A stretch of DNA of 40,616 nt from Bacillota bacterium (GTDB taxonomy: Bacteria > Bacillota > Clostridia > DSM-8532). The stretch lies in contig JAEWSN010000084.1 of assembly GCA_023459915.1 (NCBI GenBank), positions 1 to 40,616 on the forward strand, given 5' to 3'. Below are positions 8,227-15,712 of this stretch, in pieces. The notes below the pieces were generated by a model. It did not search any database and had not been told where the DNA came from. It saw only the letters and a program-made list of their open reading frames with translations. Position numbers and translations under genes: made by a program. Within the stretch, counting starts at the first letter, position 1. Each line of letters opens with the position of its first letter.

Positions 8227-9855
8227 CTAAATCCCCTCAAAACATTTTTCGATGTGGGCTTTGGCGTATGCCGACCGCTTCCTGTCTGTCACCCACAGCA
8301 ACGCGGTCACCAGGATGGAAAACGGCAGGGCCACCAGCGTGGTGCCCACGCGCGACCAGCCCGCCAGGGCCGTTCCCGCAACCAGTGTGTCCACGCCGAA
8401 AAACAGCTTGCACAGCAGGAAGAACGCGGCATTGCCATGGATGAAAAAGCTCCAGACAAACCAGGCGGCCGCGCCGGCCACCATGCCGCCCACCGCCGCG
8501 CGCTTCGGCATGTTGCGCAGGAAAAGCGCACCGACATACATGGGCAGAAACGCCGCGCTGGTCAACTCAAAAAACACCGTGGTGAATTTCGCGATAATCC
8601 CTTCGGCCTCGGGCAGTCCGGTGGTGCCCCAGGCAATGAGGGTGCTGACCACAATCGCGACAAGCATGCCGAACCGGTTGATGACCAGCGAATTCCCCCT
8701 GCCGCGCAGCGAACCCTCGTAGAGATCCCGGCCTGCGGCGGTCCCCATGGCATGGAACTGCGAACTGAGCGTGGACATGGCCGCGCCCAGCATGCAGATC
8801 AGAAAAATGGCGCCGAACCATTCGGGCACGAATTCCCGGATGACCCCGGGGATGATGAGGTCTGACACCCCGCCGTTGGCCTTGATGGCGATACTGCCCG
8901 TCTTGCGGAAAAACAGGACATTGGACAGCGCGCCCACCACAAAGGCGAAGCCGGTCATGGTGAAGATGAACACACCGCCGGAAAAAACCGCGCGGTTGAG
9001 CTCCCGGTTGCTCTTGACCGTCATGAAACGCACCACCAGCTGCGGCTGGGTCAGCACCCCGATGCCGACACCGAGGACAATCGTGGAAACCAGCGACCAC
9101 CACATGGGGCTGCCGGACGCAGGCATGGAGGTCCAGCCAGTGAACCCGCCCTTGAGACTCCCGGCGATGTCCGCCTGAACGGCCGGTTCATCCACCAGCG
9201 CCGTCAGGGCCTGATGGGCCGGTACAATGCCGCCCAGCAGGGCATAGGTTGTCACCAGCAGCACCACCATGGACAGGAACATGATGCCTCCCTGAAACGC
9301 GTCCGCGTACATGACCCCTTTCATGCCGCCCATCCAGACATAGATGGCGACAATGGCCACAAAGAACAGCAGGGAAACCGAGTAGGGGATGCCGAAATAG
9401 CTCTGGACGAAATTGGCGCCCCCCTTGATGACGGAGGCCGCGTACAGCGGCATGCCCAGAAAGATGACACACCCGATGAACCCCTGGACGAACCGGGAGT
9501 CGAACCGCTTGGACAAAAACTCCGCAAAGGTGTGCGCTCCCAGGGTATGCCCCATTTTGCGGGTGCGCTTGCCGAAAAAGACAAACGCAAGGAATATGCC
9601 GACAAAGATGTTCAGAAACGTCAGCCACAGCAGTCCCAGCCCCATGTTGGCCGCCAGGCCACCAAATCCGACGATGGCCGAGGTGCTGATGAAGGTCGAT
9701 CCATAGGATAGCGCCATGACCACCGGATGGATGGCGCGTCCGGCCAGCAGATAATCCTGGGAGGTCTTGGTCCTCCGGTATCCGAGCCAGCCCAAAAAAA
9801 CATTGATGAACAGGAACAGCAGAACAACGACAATTGTGTAGAATGAAATCTGCAT
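8227..9855 (-). CDS. sodium:solute symporter family transporter
   Basis: This 542-residue membrane protein belongs to the SSS family (PutP/PanF/acetate-type, LeuT fold). It is hydrophobic throughout with about 13 predicted membrane segments. It shows the RRTKTSQDYLLAGR motif after the first helix, SYGSTFISTSAIVGFGG in the region expected for sodium binding, and a central MGGMKGVMYADAFQG loop that is highly conserved in the family. The substrate cannot be told from the sequence. The ATG at 9855 has GGGAGG 10 bases upstream. The gene for a 65-residue membrane partner lies 42 bases ahead. It converges with tmcAL with only 38 bases between the stops, and I see no clear terminator there. Confidence 0.92.
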   Translation of the reverse strand: MQISFYTIVVVLLFLFINVFLGWLGYRRTKTSQDYLLAGRAIHPVVMALSYGSTFISTSAIVGFGGLAANMGLGLLWLTFLNIFVGIFLAFVFFGKRTRKMGHTLGAHTFAEFLSKRFDSRFVQGFIGCVIFLGMPLYAASVIKGGANFVQSYFGIPYSVSLLFFVAIVAIYVWMGGMKGVMYADAFQGGIMFLSMVVLLVTTYALLGGIVPAHQALTALVDEPAVQADIAGSLKGGFTGWTSMPASGSPMWWSLVSTIVLGVGIGVLTQPQLVVRFMTVKSNRELNRAVFSGGVFIFTMTGFAFVVGALSNVLFFRKTGSIAIKANGGVSDLIIPGVIREFVPEWFGAIFLICMLGAAMSTLSSQFHAMGTAAGRDLYEGSLRGRGNSLVINRFGMLVAIVVSTLIAWGTTGLPEAEGIIAKFTTVFFELTSAAFLPMYVGALFLRNMPKRAAVGGMVAGAAAWFVWSFFIHGNAAFFLLCKLFFGVDTLVAGTALAGWSRVGTTLVALPFSILVTALLWVTDRKRSAYAKAHIEKCFEGI

Positions 9856-9897
9856 GAGATGGGGTCCTCCCTTCCTTGCTGCCAACCTGCGAACCCG

Positions 9898-10095
9898 TCA
9901 GGATTCCTCTGTTTCGCTTTTCGGATCTTCACTTTCCGGATCTCCGCTTTCCCAGTCCGCTTCCTCAAGCACCTGGACGGGCTCGGATTCAAGCCCCCGA
10001 TGCCAGTTGAACAGGCCGTAGCCCGCGCACAGCAGGGCACTGCCGATGCAAAGCCAGTACACCAGCGCGATGGAACCATCCGCAAATCCAATCAT
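9898..10095 (-). CDS. small membrane protein paired with the symporter
   Basis: This 65-residue protein has one N-terminal hydrophobic helix (ALVYWLCIGSALLCAGYGLF). A charged, strongly acidic cytoplasm-type tail follows, with SEDPKSE-like repeats. Small one-helix proteins encoded just before SSS transporters are annotated in Firmicutes as symporter small accessory proteins. Assignment here rests on size, topology and position. The ATG at 10095 has GGAGG at 7 bases. The acidic tail of about 30 residues is longer than expected for a bare one-helix partner. Confidence 0.75.
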   Translation of the reverse strand: MIGFADGSIALVYWLCIGSALLCAGYGLFNWHRGLESEPVQVLEEADWESGDPESEDPKSETEES

Positions 10096-10186
10096 GACGC
10101 GCCTCCTTCCCATTGCCCCGTGCCTGTGCCGCCCGGTCCAGGACCATTGTCCGGACACCCGGCGGAACCCGGCGTCAAAAATGGGC

Positions 10187-10209
10187 AAAAAAATAAAGCC
10201 CGCAGGCTT
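10187..10209 (-). terminator. terminator-like hairpin in symporter leader
   Basis: On the minus strand AAGCC-TGCG-GGCTT is followed by TTATTTTTTT-like sequence. The stem is short (5 bp) but the U-run is strong. It lies about 90 bases before the small membrane protein gene and could be an attenuator or a second terminator for the upstream esterase-like gene. Confidence 0.5.
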
Positions 10210-10220
10210 GTATGGGAATA

Positions 10221-10245
10221 GGAAAAAGAAGGCGCCACAGCCTTC
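10221..10245 (-). terminator. terminator downstream of esterase-like gene or leader attenuator
   Basis: A 6-bp GAAGGC/GCCTTC stem with a 6-base loop is followed by TTTTT on the minus strand, about 100 bases after the stop at 10345. A promoter-like sequence at 10278-10307 lies between the stop and this hairpin, so it may instead belong to the symporter leader. Confidence 0.55.
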
Positions 10246-10277
10246 CAACCAACCCCATGCTACCATGCTACATGGGC

Positions 10278-10307
10278 ATTTTATCCTTTCCAGGCAACGG
10301 AATGCAA
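10278..10307 (-). promoter_or_regulatory. possible promoter of symporter pair
   Basis: TTGCAT (10302-10307) and TAAAAT (10278-10283) are spaced by 18 bases. Transcription would start near 10271 and pass through both terminator-like hairpins before the ATG at 10095. Confidence 0.45.
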
Positions 10308-10344
10308 CCAAAAAAAGCAAGAACTGTCGATTCACACAAAAAGT

Positions 10345-11148
10345 TCATGACGACGGCTTGTCCGGGCGGAACCATTCAATCACTTGCGGCAGCATGGCGT
10401 CCCAGGTTCCCCAGTCATGCGTGCCCGGCAGCTCCCGGTATCGCAGGTCCGTGTTGTACTGGCCGGCCAGGGTGGCAAACCGTCGGTTGTCATCCAGGAA
10501 AAAGTCATCCCTGCCGCACAGCTGCAACAGGCGGGGCATGTCTCCAACGCGGCCTGCCTGTGCCGCCAGCAGCACATCGAGCAAAAAGCCGTTCTCCCCG
10601 AGTGTGGCCTGCGGACCGAACACCCGGGTCATTTCAGATACGATCTCCTCGTCCGGCAGCATGAACAAAGTCTGCAGCAGCACCGGCGCAGACAGCGCGG
10701 CCGCCGCCGCATAGCGCTCCGGATGGGCCAGCGCGAGCCGGAACGCGGCATAGCCACCCGCGTCCACACCGGCCACCAGCCGATCCGCGCGCGCCGGGGA
10801 GACGGGAAACAGTGCTTCCACAAGGGATGGGAGCTCCCATGACAGAAAGCGGCCATAAGCCGGCCCACCGGGCTGATCCACGCCAAAGCCGCGCCCGAAG
10901 CCGGGCATCACCACCATGATGTCATGGGAAGACAAATATCGTTCCAAGGCTGTCTGCCGAAGAAAGGAGGTTTCATCGCCGGACAGGTCGTGCAGCAGGT
11001 AGAGAACCGGCATCCGTTGCCCGTCCGTTGCGGCGGACATCTTCTCCGGCGATTCCGCGGATTGCGTCAGCGGATTTGGCAGCAGCACCTGTACCGTGAT
11101 ACCGGTGCGTAGCACCCTGGAATAGAGATTCATCTCCAGACGGATCAT
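10345..11148 (-). CDS. esterase-D-like alpha/beta hydrolase with replaced nucleophile
   Basis: The 267-residue protein matches the esterase D/tributyrin esterase (EstA) fold over its whole length. Normal members keep a GxSxGG nucleophile elbow. Here the elbow reads GVDAGG (127-132), so Asp129 (codon GAC at 10762-10764) stands where the catalytic Ser belongs. The conserved HG of the oxyanion region is HD at 53-54. The acid and His positions look retained (CGRDDFF near 211-217 and PGTHDW with His244). It is probably either a pseudo-esterase or an enzyme using an Asp nucleophile, as haloalkane dehalogenases do. The frame is intact. The ATG at 11148 has AAAGGA 8 bases ahead. It follows rnpB and a terminator-like hairpin. 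Confidence 0.85.
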   Translation of the reverse strand: MIRLEMNLYSRVLRTGITVQVLLPNPLTQSAESPEKMSAATDGQRMPVLYLLHDLSGDETSFLRQTALERYLSSHDIMVVMPGFGRGFGVDQPGGPAYGRFLSWELPSLVEALFPVSPARADRLVAGVDAGGYAAFRLALAHPERYAAAAALSAPVLLQTLFMLPDEEIVSEMTRVFGPQATLGENGFLLDVLLAAQAGRVGDMPRLLQLCGRDDFFLDDNRRFATLAGQYNTDLRYRELPGTHDWGTWDAMLPQVIEWFRPDKPSS

Positions 11149-11165
11149 GGGATTTCCTTTCGTGG

Positions 11166-11214
11166 GAAAAATCAACGAAACGGCCTGTCCTGGCATTTCG
11201 CACGCCACAGGCCG
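11166..11214 (-). terminator. probable terminator of rnpB
   Basis: CGGCCTGT (11181-11188) pairs with ACAGGCCG (11207-11214) with inner GGC/GCC pairing. On the minus strand it is followed by TTTCGTTGATTTTT. It lies about 40 bases after the 3' end of RNase P RNA and 18 bases before the next start codon. Confidence 0.65.
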
Positions 11215-11254
11215 CCTGTTGAAACATGGTATCGTCTTGTGTTGGCATGGCAGG

Positions 11255-11608
11255 CATGAGCGGGTCTGTAAGCCGGGTTCTGTCTTGGATGATCATCTGT
11301 CTAGGCCGCGTGTTCCCACGCGGCTCCAGCCACCTCCGGGAGACGGACGGGCCGCCCAATGCCTCCATCCACGGTGTTGCTCCAGGTGGGGTTTACATGG
11401 CGCTCCCCGTTGCCGGGGAGCCGGTGAGCTCTTGCCTCACCTTTCCACCCTTACCCGCGGGCGAACCCGCGGGCGGTTTATTTCTGTTGCACTTTCCTTG
11501 AAGTCGCCTTCACCGGGAGTTACCCGGCACCCTTGCCCTGTGGAGCCCGGACTTTCCTCGCGCACGGCCTTTCGGCACCTGTGCCCGCGACCATCCAACC
11601 CGCTCATG
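11255..11608 (-). ncRNA. rnpB: RNase P RNA, bacterial type A
   Basis: This is the catalytic RNA that cuts the 5' leader from pre-tRNA. On the minus strand the conserved elements appear in order: GAGGAAAGTCCGGGCTCC, AGGGTGCCGGGTAACTCCC, the GGAAAGTGCAACAGAAA region, GGTGGAAAGGTGAGGCAAGA, and ACAGAACCCGGCTTACAGAC near the 3' end. The ends were set by an 11-bp P1 pairing (CATGAGCGGGT with ACCCGCTCATG), giving about 354 nucleotides. The layout fits the ancestral type A rather than the Bacillus type B. Exact mature ends may differ by a few bases. Confidence 0.95.
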
Positions 11609-11622
11609 TCCATGCCTTTCCC

Positions 11623-11651
11623 ATGATACAGGTTTCAGGGCGCCCTGTAAA
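11623..11651 (-). promoter_or_regulatory. promoter of rnpB
   Basis: TTTACA (11646-11651) and TATCAT (11623-11628) are spaced by exactly 17 bases. They end about 15 bases ahead of the RNase P RNA 5' end. The promoter lies across the last codons of the Nif3-family gene. Confidence 0.75.
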
Positions 11652-12537
11652 CGGGCACCTGTTCCGCCACATGGACAGCCACTTCCGGGAAATGCCGCTT
11701 CAGATGGGACGCCACCGCGCCGCAAAACGCCTGTTCGGTTGCCTGATGGCCGGCATCCACCACAAACAGGCCGGCCTCCGCCAGGGTGAGCGCGTCGTGA
11801 TACTTCACATCCCCCGTCAAGACGGCATCCGGCCGATTGGCGATCAGCGCGGGCAGCAGATCCCGATCGTACGCGCCATTCTGAACCACAATGCGGCGGA
11901 TAATGCCCGGCGCCGGGCCGATGAGCCGAATCGGATCCGTTGCCAGCCGTTCGGATACATACCGGCAAAACCCCTGCGGATCCATTGGTTCGGGCAGCAG
12001 CCCCCAGCGGCCCCGCCCGGCAAGGCCCGTGGTTTCCGGACCGGGAAATGGCACGACGTCCCGCAACGCCATGGTTTCCGCCAGGATGTCGCACAGCCCG
12101 CCGGGGGCCGCGTCGAAATTCGTGTGCGCGCTGTAGACACAAAGATGGTTTTGCCAGCACAATCCGGCCATGCGTCCCTCCCAGGAGTCGGCGGTCACCG
12201 CGCGCAGCGCGGAGAAGACCGGCGGGTGGTGCGTGACAATCAGGTTCGCGCCCAGCCGCATGGCCTGCGCGATGACCGCTCCCGTAAGATCCAGTGAAAC
12301 CAGCACCCCGGTCACCGCCAGATCGGGATCCCCGAACATCCAGCCCGGGTTGTCCCAGGATTCCGCCAACGATTCCGGCGCCCATCGCGCCAGCTGCAGG
12401 GCCATCGCCCGTGCGCCCACGTCATTGGCGCCATACGACGCCTGTTTGCCCACTTCATTGGCGCCATCCGACGCCTGTTTGCCCACTTCATCGGCGCCAT
12501 CCGACGCCCATTCGTTCCTGCCGTTTGTACCATCCAT
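11635..12537 (-). CDS. Nif3-like dinuclear metal centre protein (DUF34/YqfO)
   Basis: The Nif3/DUF34 family has a conserved dinuclear metal site and is almost universal. A GTP cyclohydrolase I type 2 name is common, but its function is unresolved. The 300-residue product has ESWDNPGW, SLDLTGAV, the metal ligand run THHPP at 102-106 and a C-terminal DAGHQATE segment. It lacks room for the PII-like insert of longer Bacillus forms. It follows trmK by 53 bases, a pairing common in Firmicutes. The ATG at 12537 has GGGAGG at 8 bases. The family core starts only near residue 45, and residues 9-41 come from three tandem 33-base repeats. An ATG at 12405 would give a normal N-terminus but lacks a good ribosome site. 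Confidence 0.92.
   Translation of the reverse strand: MDGTNGRNEWASDGADEVGKQASDGANEVGKQASYGANDVGARAMALQLARWAPESLAESWDNPGWMFGDPDLAVTGVLVSLDLTGAVIAQAMRLGANLIVTHHPPVFSALRAVTADSWEGRMAGLCWQNHLCVYSAHTNFDAAPGGLCDILAETMALRDVVPFPGPETTGLAGRGRWGLLPEPMDPQGFCRYVSERLATDPIRLIGPAPGIIRRIVVQNGAYDRDLLPALIANRPDAVLTGDVKYHDALTLAEAGLFVVDAGHQATEQAFCGAVASHLKRHFPEVAVHVAEQVPVYRAP
12415..12513 (-). repeat. three tandem 33-bp coding repeats
   Basis: Units at 12415-12447, 12448-12480 and 12481-12513 are nearly identical. The first two differ at three positions, and the third drifts at its end. They encode an 11-residue unit of the form KQASDGANEVG at the N-terminus of the Nif3-family protein. The whole-codon length keeps the reading frame. 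Confidence 0.93.
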
Positions 12538-12590
12538 TGTCCGCACCTCCCTTTCCCAGGCCTTCCCGTGCCTTGTCTTCCTGTCACCGG

Positions 12591-13301
12591 TCACGGATTC
12601 ATGCCCGCCGCAGCGGCCTTCAGCGCGGCCAGCAGGGCTTCGGCCGCCAGGGCCTCCCCCTCCCGGCCGGCACGGCGCAGGCCGTCGGCAATCCGGGCCT
12701 GGCGGGTCGTCCAATCGGCCGCCCAGCGATGGGCGACCGGCCCGCCGCGCCGCAGCATGCCCTCTCCCAGCCGGTCCAGCACCTCCCATTCCAAGTCGCT
12801 CCGCGCGGCAGGCACCCGCAACGCGGGGCAATACCGGACGGCCAGCACCTGATAGCGCTTGTCGCCCTCCTCGGCCAGCTGCTCGTCCAGGATTTCATAC
12901 CGGTTCGCCCGCAACCAGGGACGAAGCCTTTCCTGCGCGTGCATGGGCTGGAGCAGCAGACAGGAGGCCTGTCGCGCAACCTCGGGGTGCGCCTCGAGAA
13001 TGCCGGCGATCATCAGCGCGCCCATCCCCGCCAGCACCAGCACATCGCACAGGCCGGGCGCAACAGGCGCAAACCCGGCCCCCAGCAGCAGCGTGACCCG
13101 ATCCTCGAGCGCGTGTTTGTGGATGGTCCGCTCCGCGCGCGCCAGCGGGCCGGGCCGGATGTCCGTGGCCACCGCGCGGGGAAACAGTCCCGCCTGCACC
13201 GCGGCTGCCGGAATCAGGGCATGATCGGTGCCGACATCCAGCAGGCAGCGCCCCTGGGGCAGCATCTGAAACAACAGGCCCAATCGGCCTTTCAAAATCA
13301 T
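12591..13301 (-). CDS. trmK: tRNA (adenine22-N1)-methyltransferase TrmK
   Basis: TrmK methylates N1 of A22 in the D-loop side of tRNAs using S-adenosylmethionine. The 236-residue protein has the Rossmann motif I LLDVGTDHALIPAAAV near residues 19-34, TDIRPGPLARAERT and LAGMGALMIAGIL, all typical of the family. A C-terminal coiled-coil extension follows, rich in Arg and Ala. The ATG at 13301 has GGGAG at 8 bases. It follows tRNA-Met and may share that gene's transcript. The Nif3-family gene is next, matching the usual trmK-nif3 pair. Confidence 0.93.
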   Translation of the reverse strand: MILKGRLGLLFQMLPQGRCLLDVGTDHALIPAAAVQAGLFPRAVATDIRPGPLARAERTIHKHALEDRVTLLLGAGFAPVAPGLCDVLVLAGMGALMIAGILEAHPEVARQASCLLLQPMHAQERLRPWLRANRYEILDEQLAEEGDKRYQVLAVRYCPALRVPAARSDLEWEVLDRLGEGMLRRGGPVAHRWAADWTTRQARIADGLRRAGREGEALAAEALLAALKAAAAGMNP

Positions 13302-13391
13302 AAGGTACTCCCGCCTCACGGTTGTGTGGACCCGTGCGGTCCCCAATGCGCAAACAAGGGACTGCCTCCGATGGAGACAGCCCCTCCTGTT

Positions 13392-13468
13392 TGGTGGGCC
13401 TTCAGGGACTTGAACCCCGGACCAGCCGGTTATGAGCCGGCAGCTCTGACCAACTGAGCTAAAGGCCC
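13392..13468 (-). tRNA. tRNA-Met (CAT)
   Basis: A full cloverleaf of 77 bases includes an encoded CCA. The acceptor stem GGGCCTT pairs with AAGGCCC and the D-arm reads TAGCTCAGTTGGTCAGAGC. The anticodon loop is CTCATAA with anticodon CAT at 13432-13434, and the T-loop is GTTCAAGTC. The G1:C72 pair argues against an initiator tRNA. Elongator Met is preferred, though a lysidine-modified tRNA-Ile2 with the same CAT anticodon cannot be ruled out by eye. Confidence 0.92.
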
Positions 13469-13513
13469 ATGACGGCCAACCCGCAAACGGGCGGCCGGCC
13501 TCACGGCATTCCC

Positions 13514-13543
13514 ATTATAACGGGCAGGCCACCTGCTTGACAA
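13514..13543 (-). promoter_or_regulatory. promoter of tRNA-Met
   Basis: TTGTCA (13538-13543) and a perfect TATAAT (13514-13519) have an 18-base spacer. The start point would be about 40 bases before the tRNA. The downstream trmK may be read from it too. Confidence 0.7.
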
Positions 13544-13559
13544 GGGCAATCCCCACGCT

Positions 13560-14039
13560 TCATCCCGGCGCGGTGCCGGTGCCGTGCCTGTCCAGGATCA
13601 GCTGCAACGCCAGATATCGTTTGAGCGTATTGTCCGTCTGGGTTCTCACATCCTCCAGGAACATCGTGTACAGATCTTTGTCCCCCAGCACATACCGTCC
13701 CTCCAGCACCTTTTCCGCATGCGCGCAAAACCGGCGCTGCACATCGAGATCGGACAACACCTGCAGGTTGCGCTCCCGCGCGAACACCAGCTTGAGCAGG
13801 GAGGGGATGCGCGGAAGATACGAGGTTTCCGTGGGTTCGAGCCCCAGCAGCATCTCCAGATCGAGATCCAGATGATGGATGAGTCGCAGGATGATTTCCA
13901 GCTTGGGGTTCTGCTTGCGCCCATTTTCGATTTGGGACAGATATCCCGCCGAGACCCCCACCGCCTCCGCCAGGCCGGTCAATGTCATTTTCATTTCCAG
14001 GCGCCTGGCCCGGATGATTTCTCCCACCTTGATTTCCAT
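13560..14039 (-). CDS. XRE-family helix-turn-helix protein
   Basis: The 159-residue protein has an N-terminal XRE/Cro-type DNA-binding domain (about 6-70). The helix-turn-helix TLTGLAEAVGVSAGYLSQIE is at 19-38, followed by ENGRKQNP. The C-terminal half is alpha-helical with no domain I recognise, and it shows no metal or sugar-binding motif. It is probably a transcriptional regulator of unknown target. The ATG at 14039 has GGAGG at about 5 bases. It lies 74 bases after tyrS and reads in the same direction, so it may be expressed with it. Confidence 0.85.
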   Translation of the reverse strand: MEIKVGEIIRARRLEMKMTLTGLAEAVGVSAGYLSQIENGRKQNPKLEIILRLIHHLDLDLEMLLGLEPTETSYLPRIPSLLKLVFARERNLQVLSDLDVQRRFCAHAEKVLEGRYVLGDKDLYTMFLEDVRTQTDNTLKRYLALQLILDRHGTGTAPG

Positions 14040-14113
14040 GCATCCTCCGCGTACCCTGCCGCAAACACGCCCCGCCGCAACCGTCGCGTCCGATCACCGA
14101 CGGCCGTGCCGTC

Positions 14114-15340
14114 TCACTGCGGCTGAACACGGCTGAACCGCTTCTTGCCCATCCGGACCACCAGGCAATTGTCCTCGAGATCGTTCAGGGTGAACATCTG
14201 ATCCACGGCGCCGATGCGATGTCCGTTGATGGTGAGTCCCCCCTGCTGGATGAGCCGCCGGGCTTCCGCCTTCGAGGCAACCAGCCCGCTCCCCGCAAGC
14301 AGGTCGAGCACCGGGAGACCTGCCGCCAACGCCTGCCGGTCCACCGTCACCGTCGGCATGTCGGCCGGCAGCGCGCCTTCTCCGAACAGCGCCAGGGCTG
14401 CCTCCCTGGCCTTGTCCGCCTCCGCGGTGCCATGGATCATCTGAACCAGCTCGTACGCGAGCACGGATTTCGCGGCGTTGACGTCCGCGCCCTCCGCCAC
14501 CAGCGCCTCGATGTCACGCAGCGGCAGGAAGGTGAGAAGCTTGAGGCAGCGGGCCACGTCGTTGTCGTGGACATTGCGCCAATACTGGTAAAACTCGTAT
14601 GGGCTTGTTTTTTGGGGGTCGAGCCACACCGCGCCGCTTTCGGTCTTGCCCATCTTCTTGCCTTCACTGGTGGTCAGCAGCGTGAAGGTCATGCCATACG
14701 CCTCCTGGGCATGGACCCGGCGGATGAGGTCGGCGCCGCCCAGGATGTTGGACCACTGGTCGTCACCGCCAAGCTGCAGCCGGCAGCCGTAGTCCTCGTA
14801 CAGCTTGAGAAAATCGTACCCCTGCATGAGCATGTAGTTGAACTCGATGAACGAGAGTCCCTTCTCCAGGCGGCTCTTGAAGCACTCGGCCGACAGCATG
14901 CGGTTGACGGAGAAATGCACGCCAATCTCCCGCAGGAAGGAGACATAGTTGAGGTTGAGCAGCCAGTCGGCATTGTTGACCATCCGCGCCCGGCCCTCCC
15001 CAAAGGACACCAGGTTTTGCATCTGTCCGCGGAACGCGGCGCCATTGCGCTCGATTTCCTCCTGCGTGAGCATCTTGCGCATATCAGAACGGCCGGACGG
15101 ATCCCCGACCATGGCCGTTCCGCCGCCGATGAGGGCAATGGGCAGATGGCCGGCCCGCTGCATGTGCGACATGACAATGAGCTGGAGCATATGTCCCACA
15201 TGAAGGCTGTCCGCGGTGGGATCGAATCCGATATAGAAGACTGCCGGCCCGCTGCCGAGCAGTTCCCGGATTTTCTCCTCGTGGGTGGTCTGCGCGATGA
15301 AACCACGTTCTTTCAGGACATCGAACACATTCTGCGTCAT
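14114..15340 (-). CDS. tyrS: tyrosine--tRNA ligase
   Basis: The class Ic synthetase charges tRNA-Tyr. The 408-residue product shows FYIGFDPTADSLHVGH, with the HIGH motif as HVGH at 47-50. It also has the tyrosine-pocket region and KMGKT at 229-233 in place of KMSKS, which is seen in this TyrS branch. A C-terminal S4 RNA-binding domain (about 340-408) ends the protein. The ATG at 15340 was chosen because GGAGAGG lies 8-9 bases ahead; an ATG at 15358 is possible. A TATAAT lies only about 35 bases upstream, so there is no room for a T-box leader. Confidence 0.96.
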   Translation of the reverse strand: MTQNVFDVLKERGFIAQTTHEEKIRELLGSGPAVFYIGFDPTADSLHVGHMLQLIVMSHMQRAGHLPIALIGGGTAMVGDPSGRSDMRKMLTQEEIERNGAAFRGQMQNLVSFGEGRARMVNNADWLLNLNYVSFLREIGVHFSVNRMLSAECFKSRLEKGLSFIEFNYMLMQGYDFLKLYEDYGCRLQLGGDDQWSNILGGADLIRRVHAQEAYGMTFTLLTTSEGKKMGKTESGAVWLDPQKTSPYEFYQYWRNVHDNDVARCLKLLTFLPLRDIEALVAEGADVNAAKSVLAYELVQMIHGTAEADKAREAALALFGEGALPADMPTVTVDRQALAAGLPVLDLLAGSGLVASKAEARRLIQQGGLTINGHRIGAVDQMFTLNDLEDNCLVVRMGKKRFSRVQPQ

Positions 15341-15375
15341 TTGCGTATTCCTCTCCATGGATGCTTGTTGTCCTT

Positions 15376-15381
15376 ATTATA
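15376..15381 (-). promoter_or_regulatory. -10 element of tyrS promoter
   Basis: A perfect TATAAT sits about 35 bases before the tyrS start. The -35 region is weak (TGGCGT at about 18 bases). The leader would be under 35 bases, which excludes a T-box at this promoter. Confidence 0.55.
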
Positions 15382-15533
15382 GCCCTTGATCGGGACGGGA
15401 CGCCAGAAAAAATCGCAGGGTTCCCGCCGGGTACCGTGGCTCCTTCATCCAGCGGGGCCTCTCACAGGGGGGCGCCCCAACCGTTCGCGCGGCGGAAATG
15501 GGTGGGTCGCGCGCGGCGGAGGGGGTGAATTGT

Positions 15534-15564
15534 TTGGACATCCAACGGCGGGATGTAATATAAT
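15534..15564 (+). promoter_or_regulatory. promoter of the class A PBP gene
   Basis: TTGGAC (15534-15539) and a perfect TATAAT (15559-15564) are separated by 19 bases; TGGACA with 18 is an alternative. The 5' leader is about 140 bases and contains a possible small hairpin (GTCCCG with CGGGAC near 15671-15695). Confidence 0.65.
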
Positions 15565-15712
15565 GCTTATGCCATGTCCATTTGAAAGGCCTTGTTCCAT
15601 TTCGGTGCCGGGTCACGTCACCGGGCCTGGCCATCCACCCCGCATGCTCCCGGGCCGGCATCATCCTGTGTCCCGCCATCGCACAAAACGGGACGCGCAC
15701 ATCGGAGGAAAC

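Noticed and set aside
15386..15712. N-terminal extension of the class A PBP gene in the same frame
   Set aside because: The extension covers the promoter, and the ATG at 15713 has a strong GGAGGAA site and a normal family start.
15341..15712. T-box riboswitch ahead of tyrS
   Set aside because: The TATAAT lies about 35 bases before the start codon, leaving no room, and I saw no T-box core sequence.
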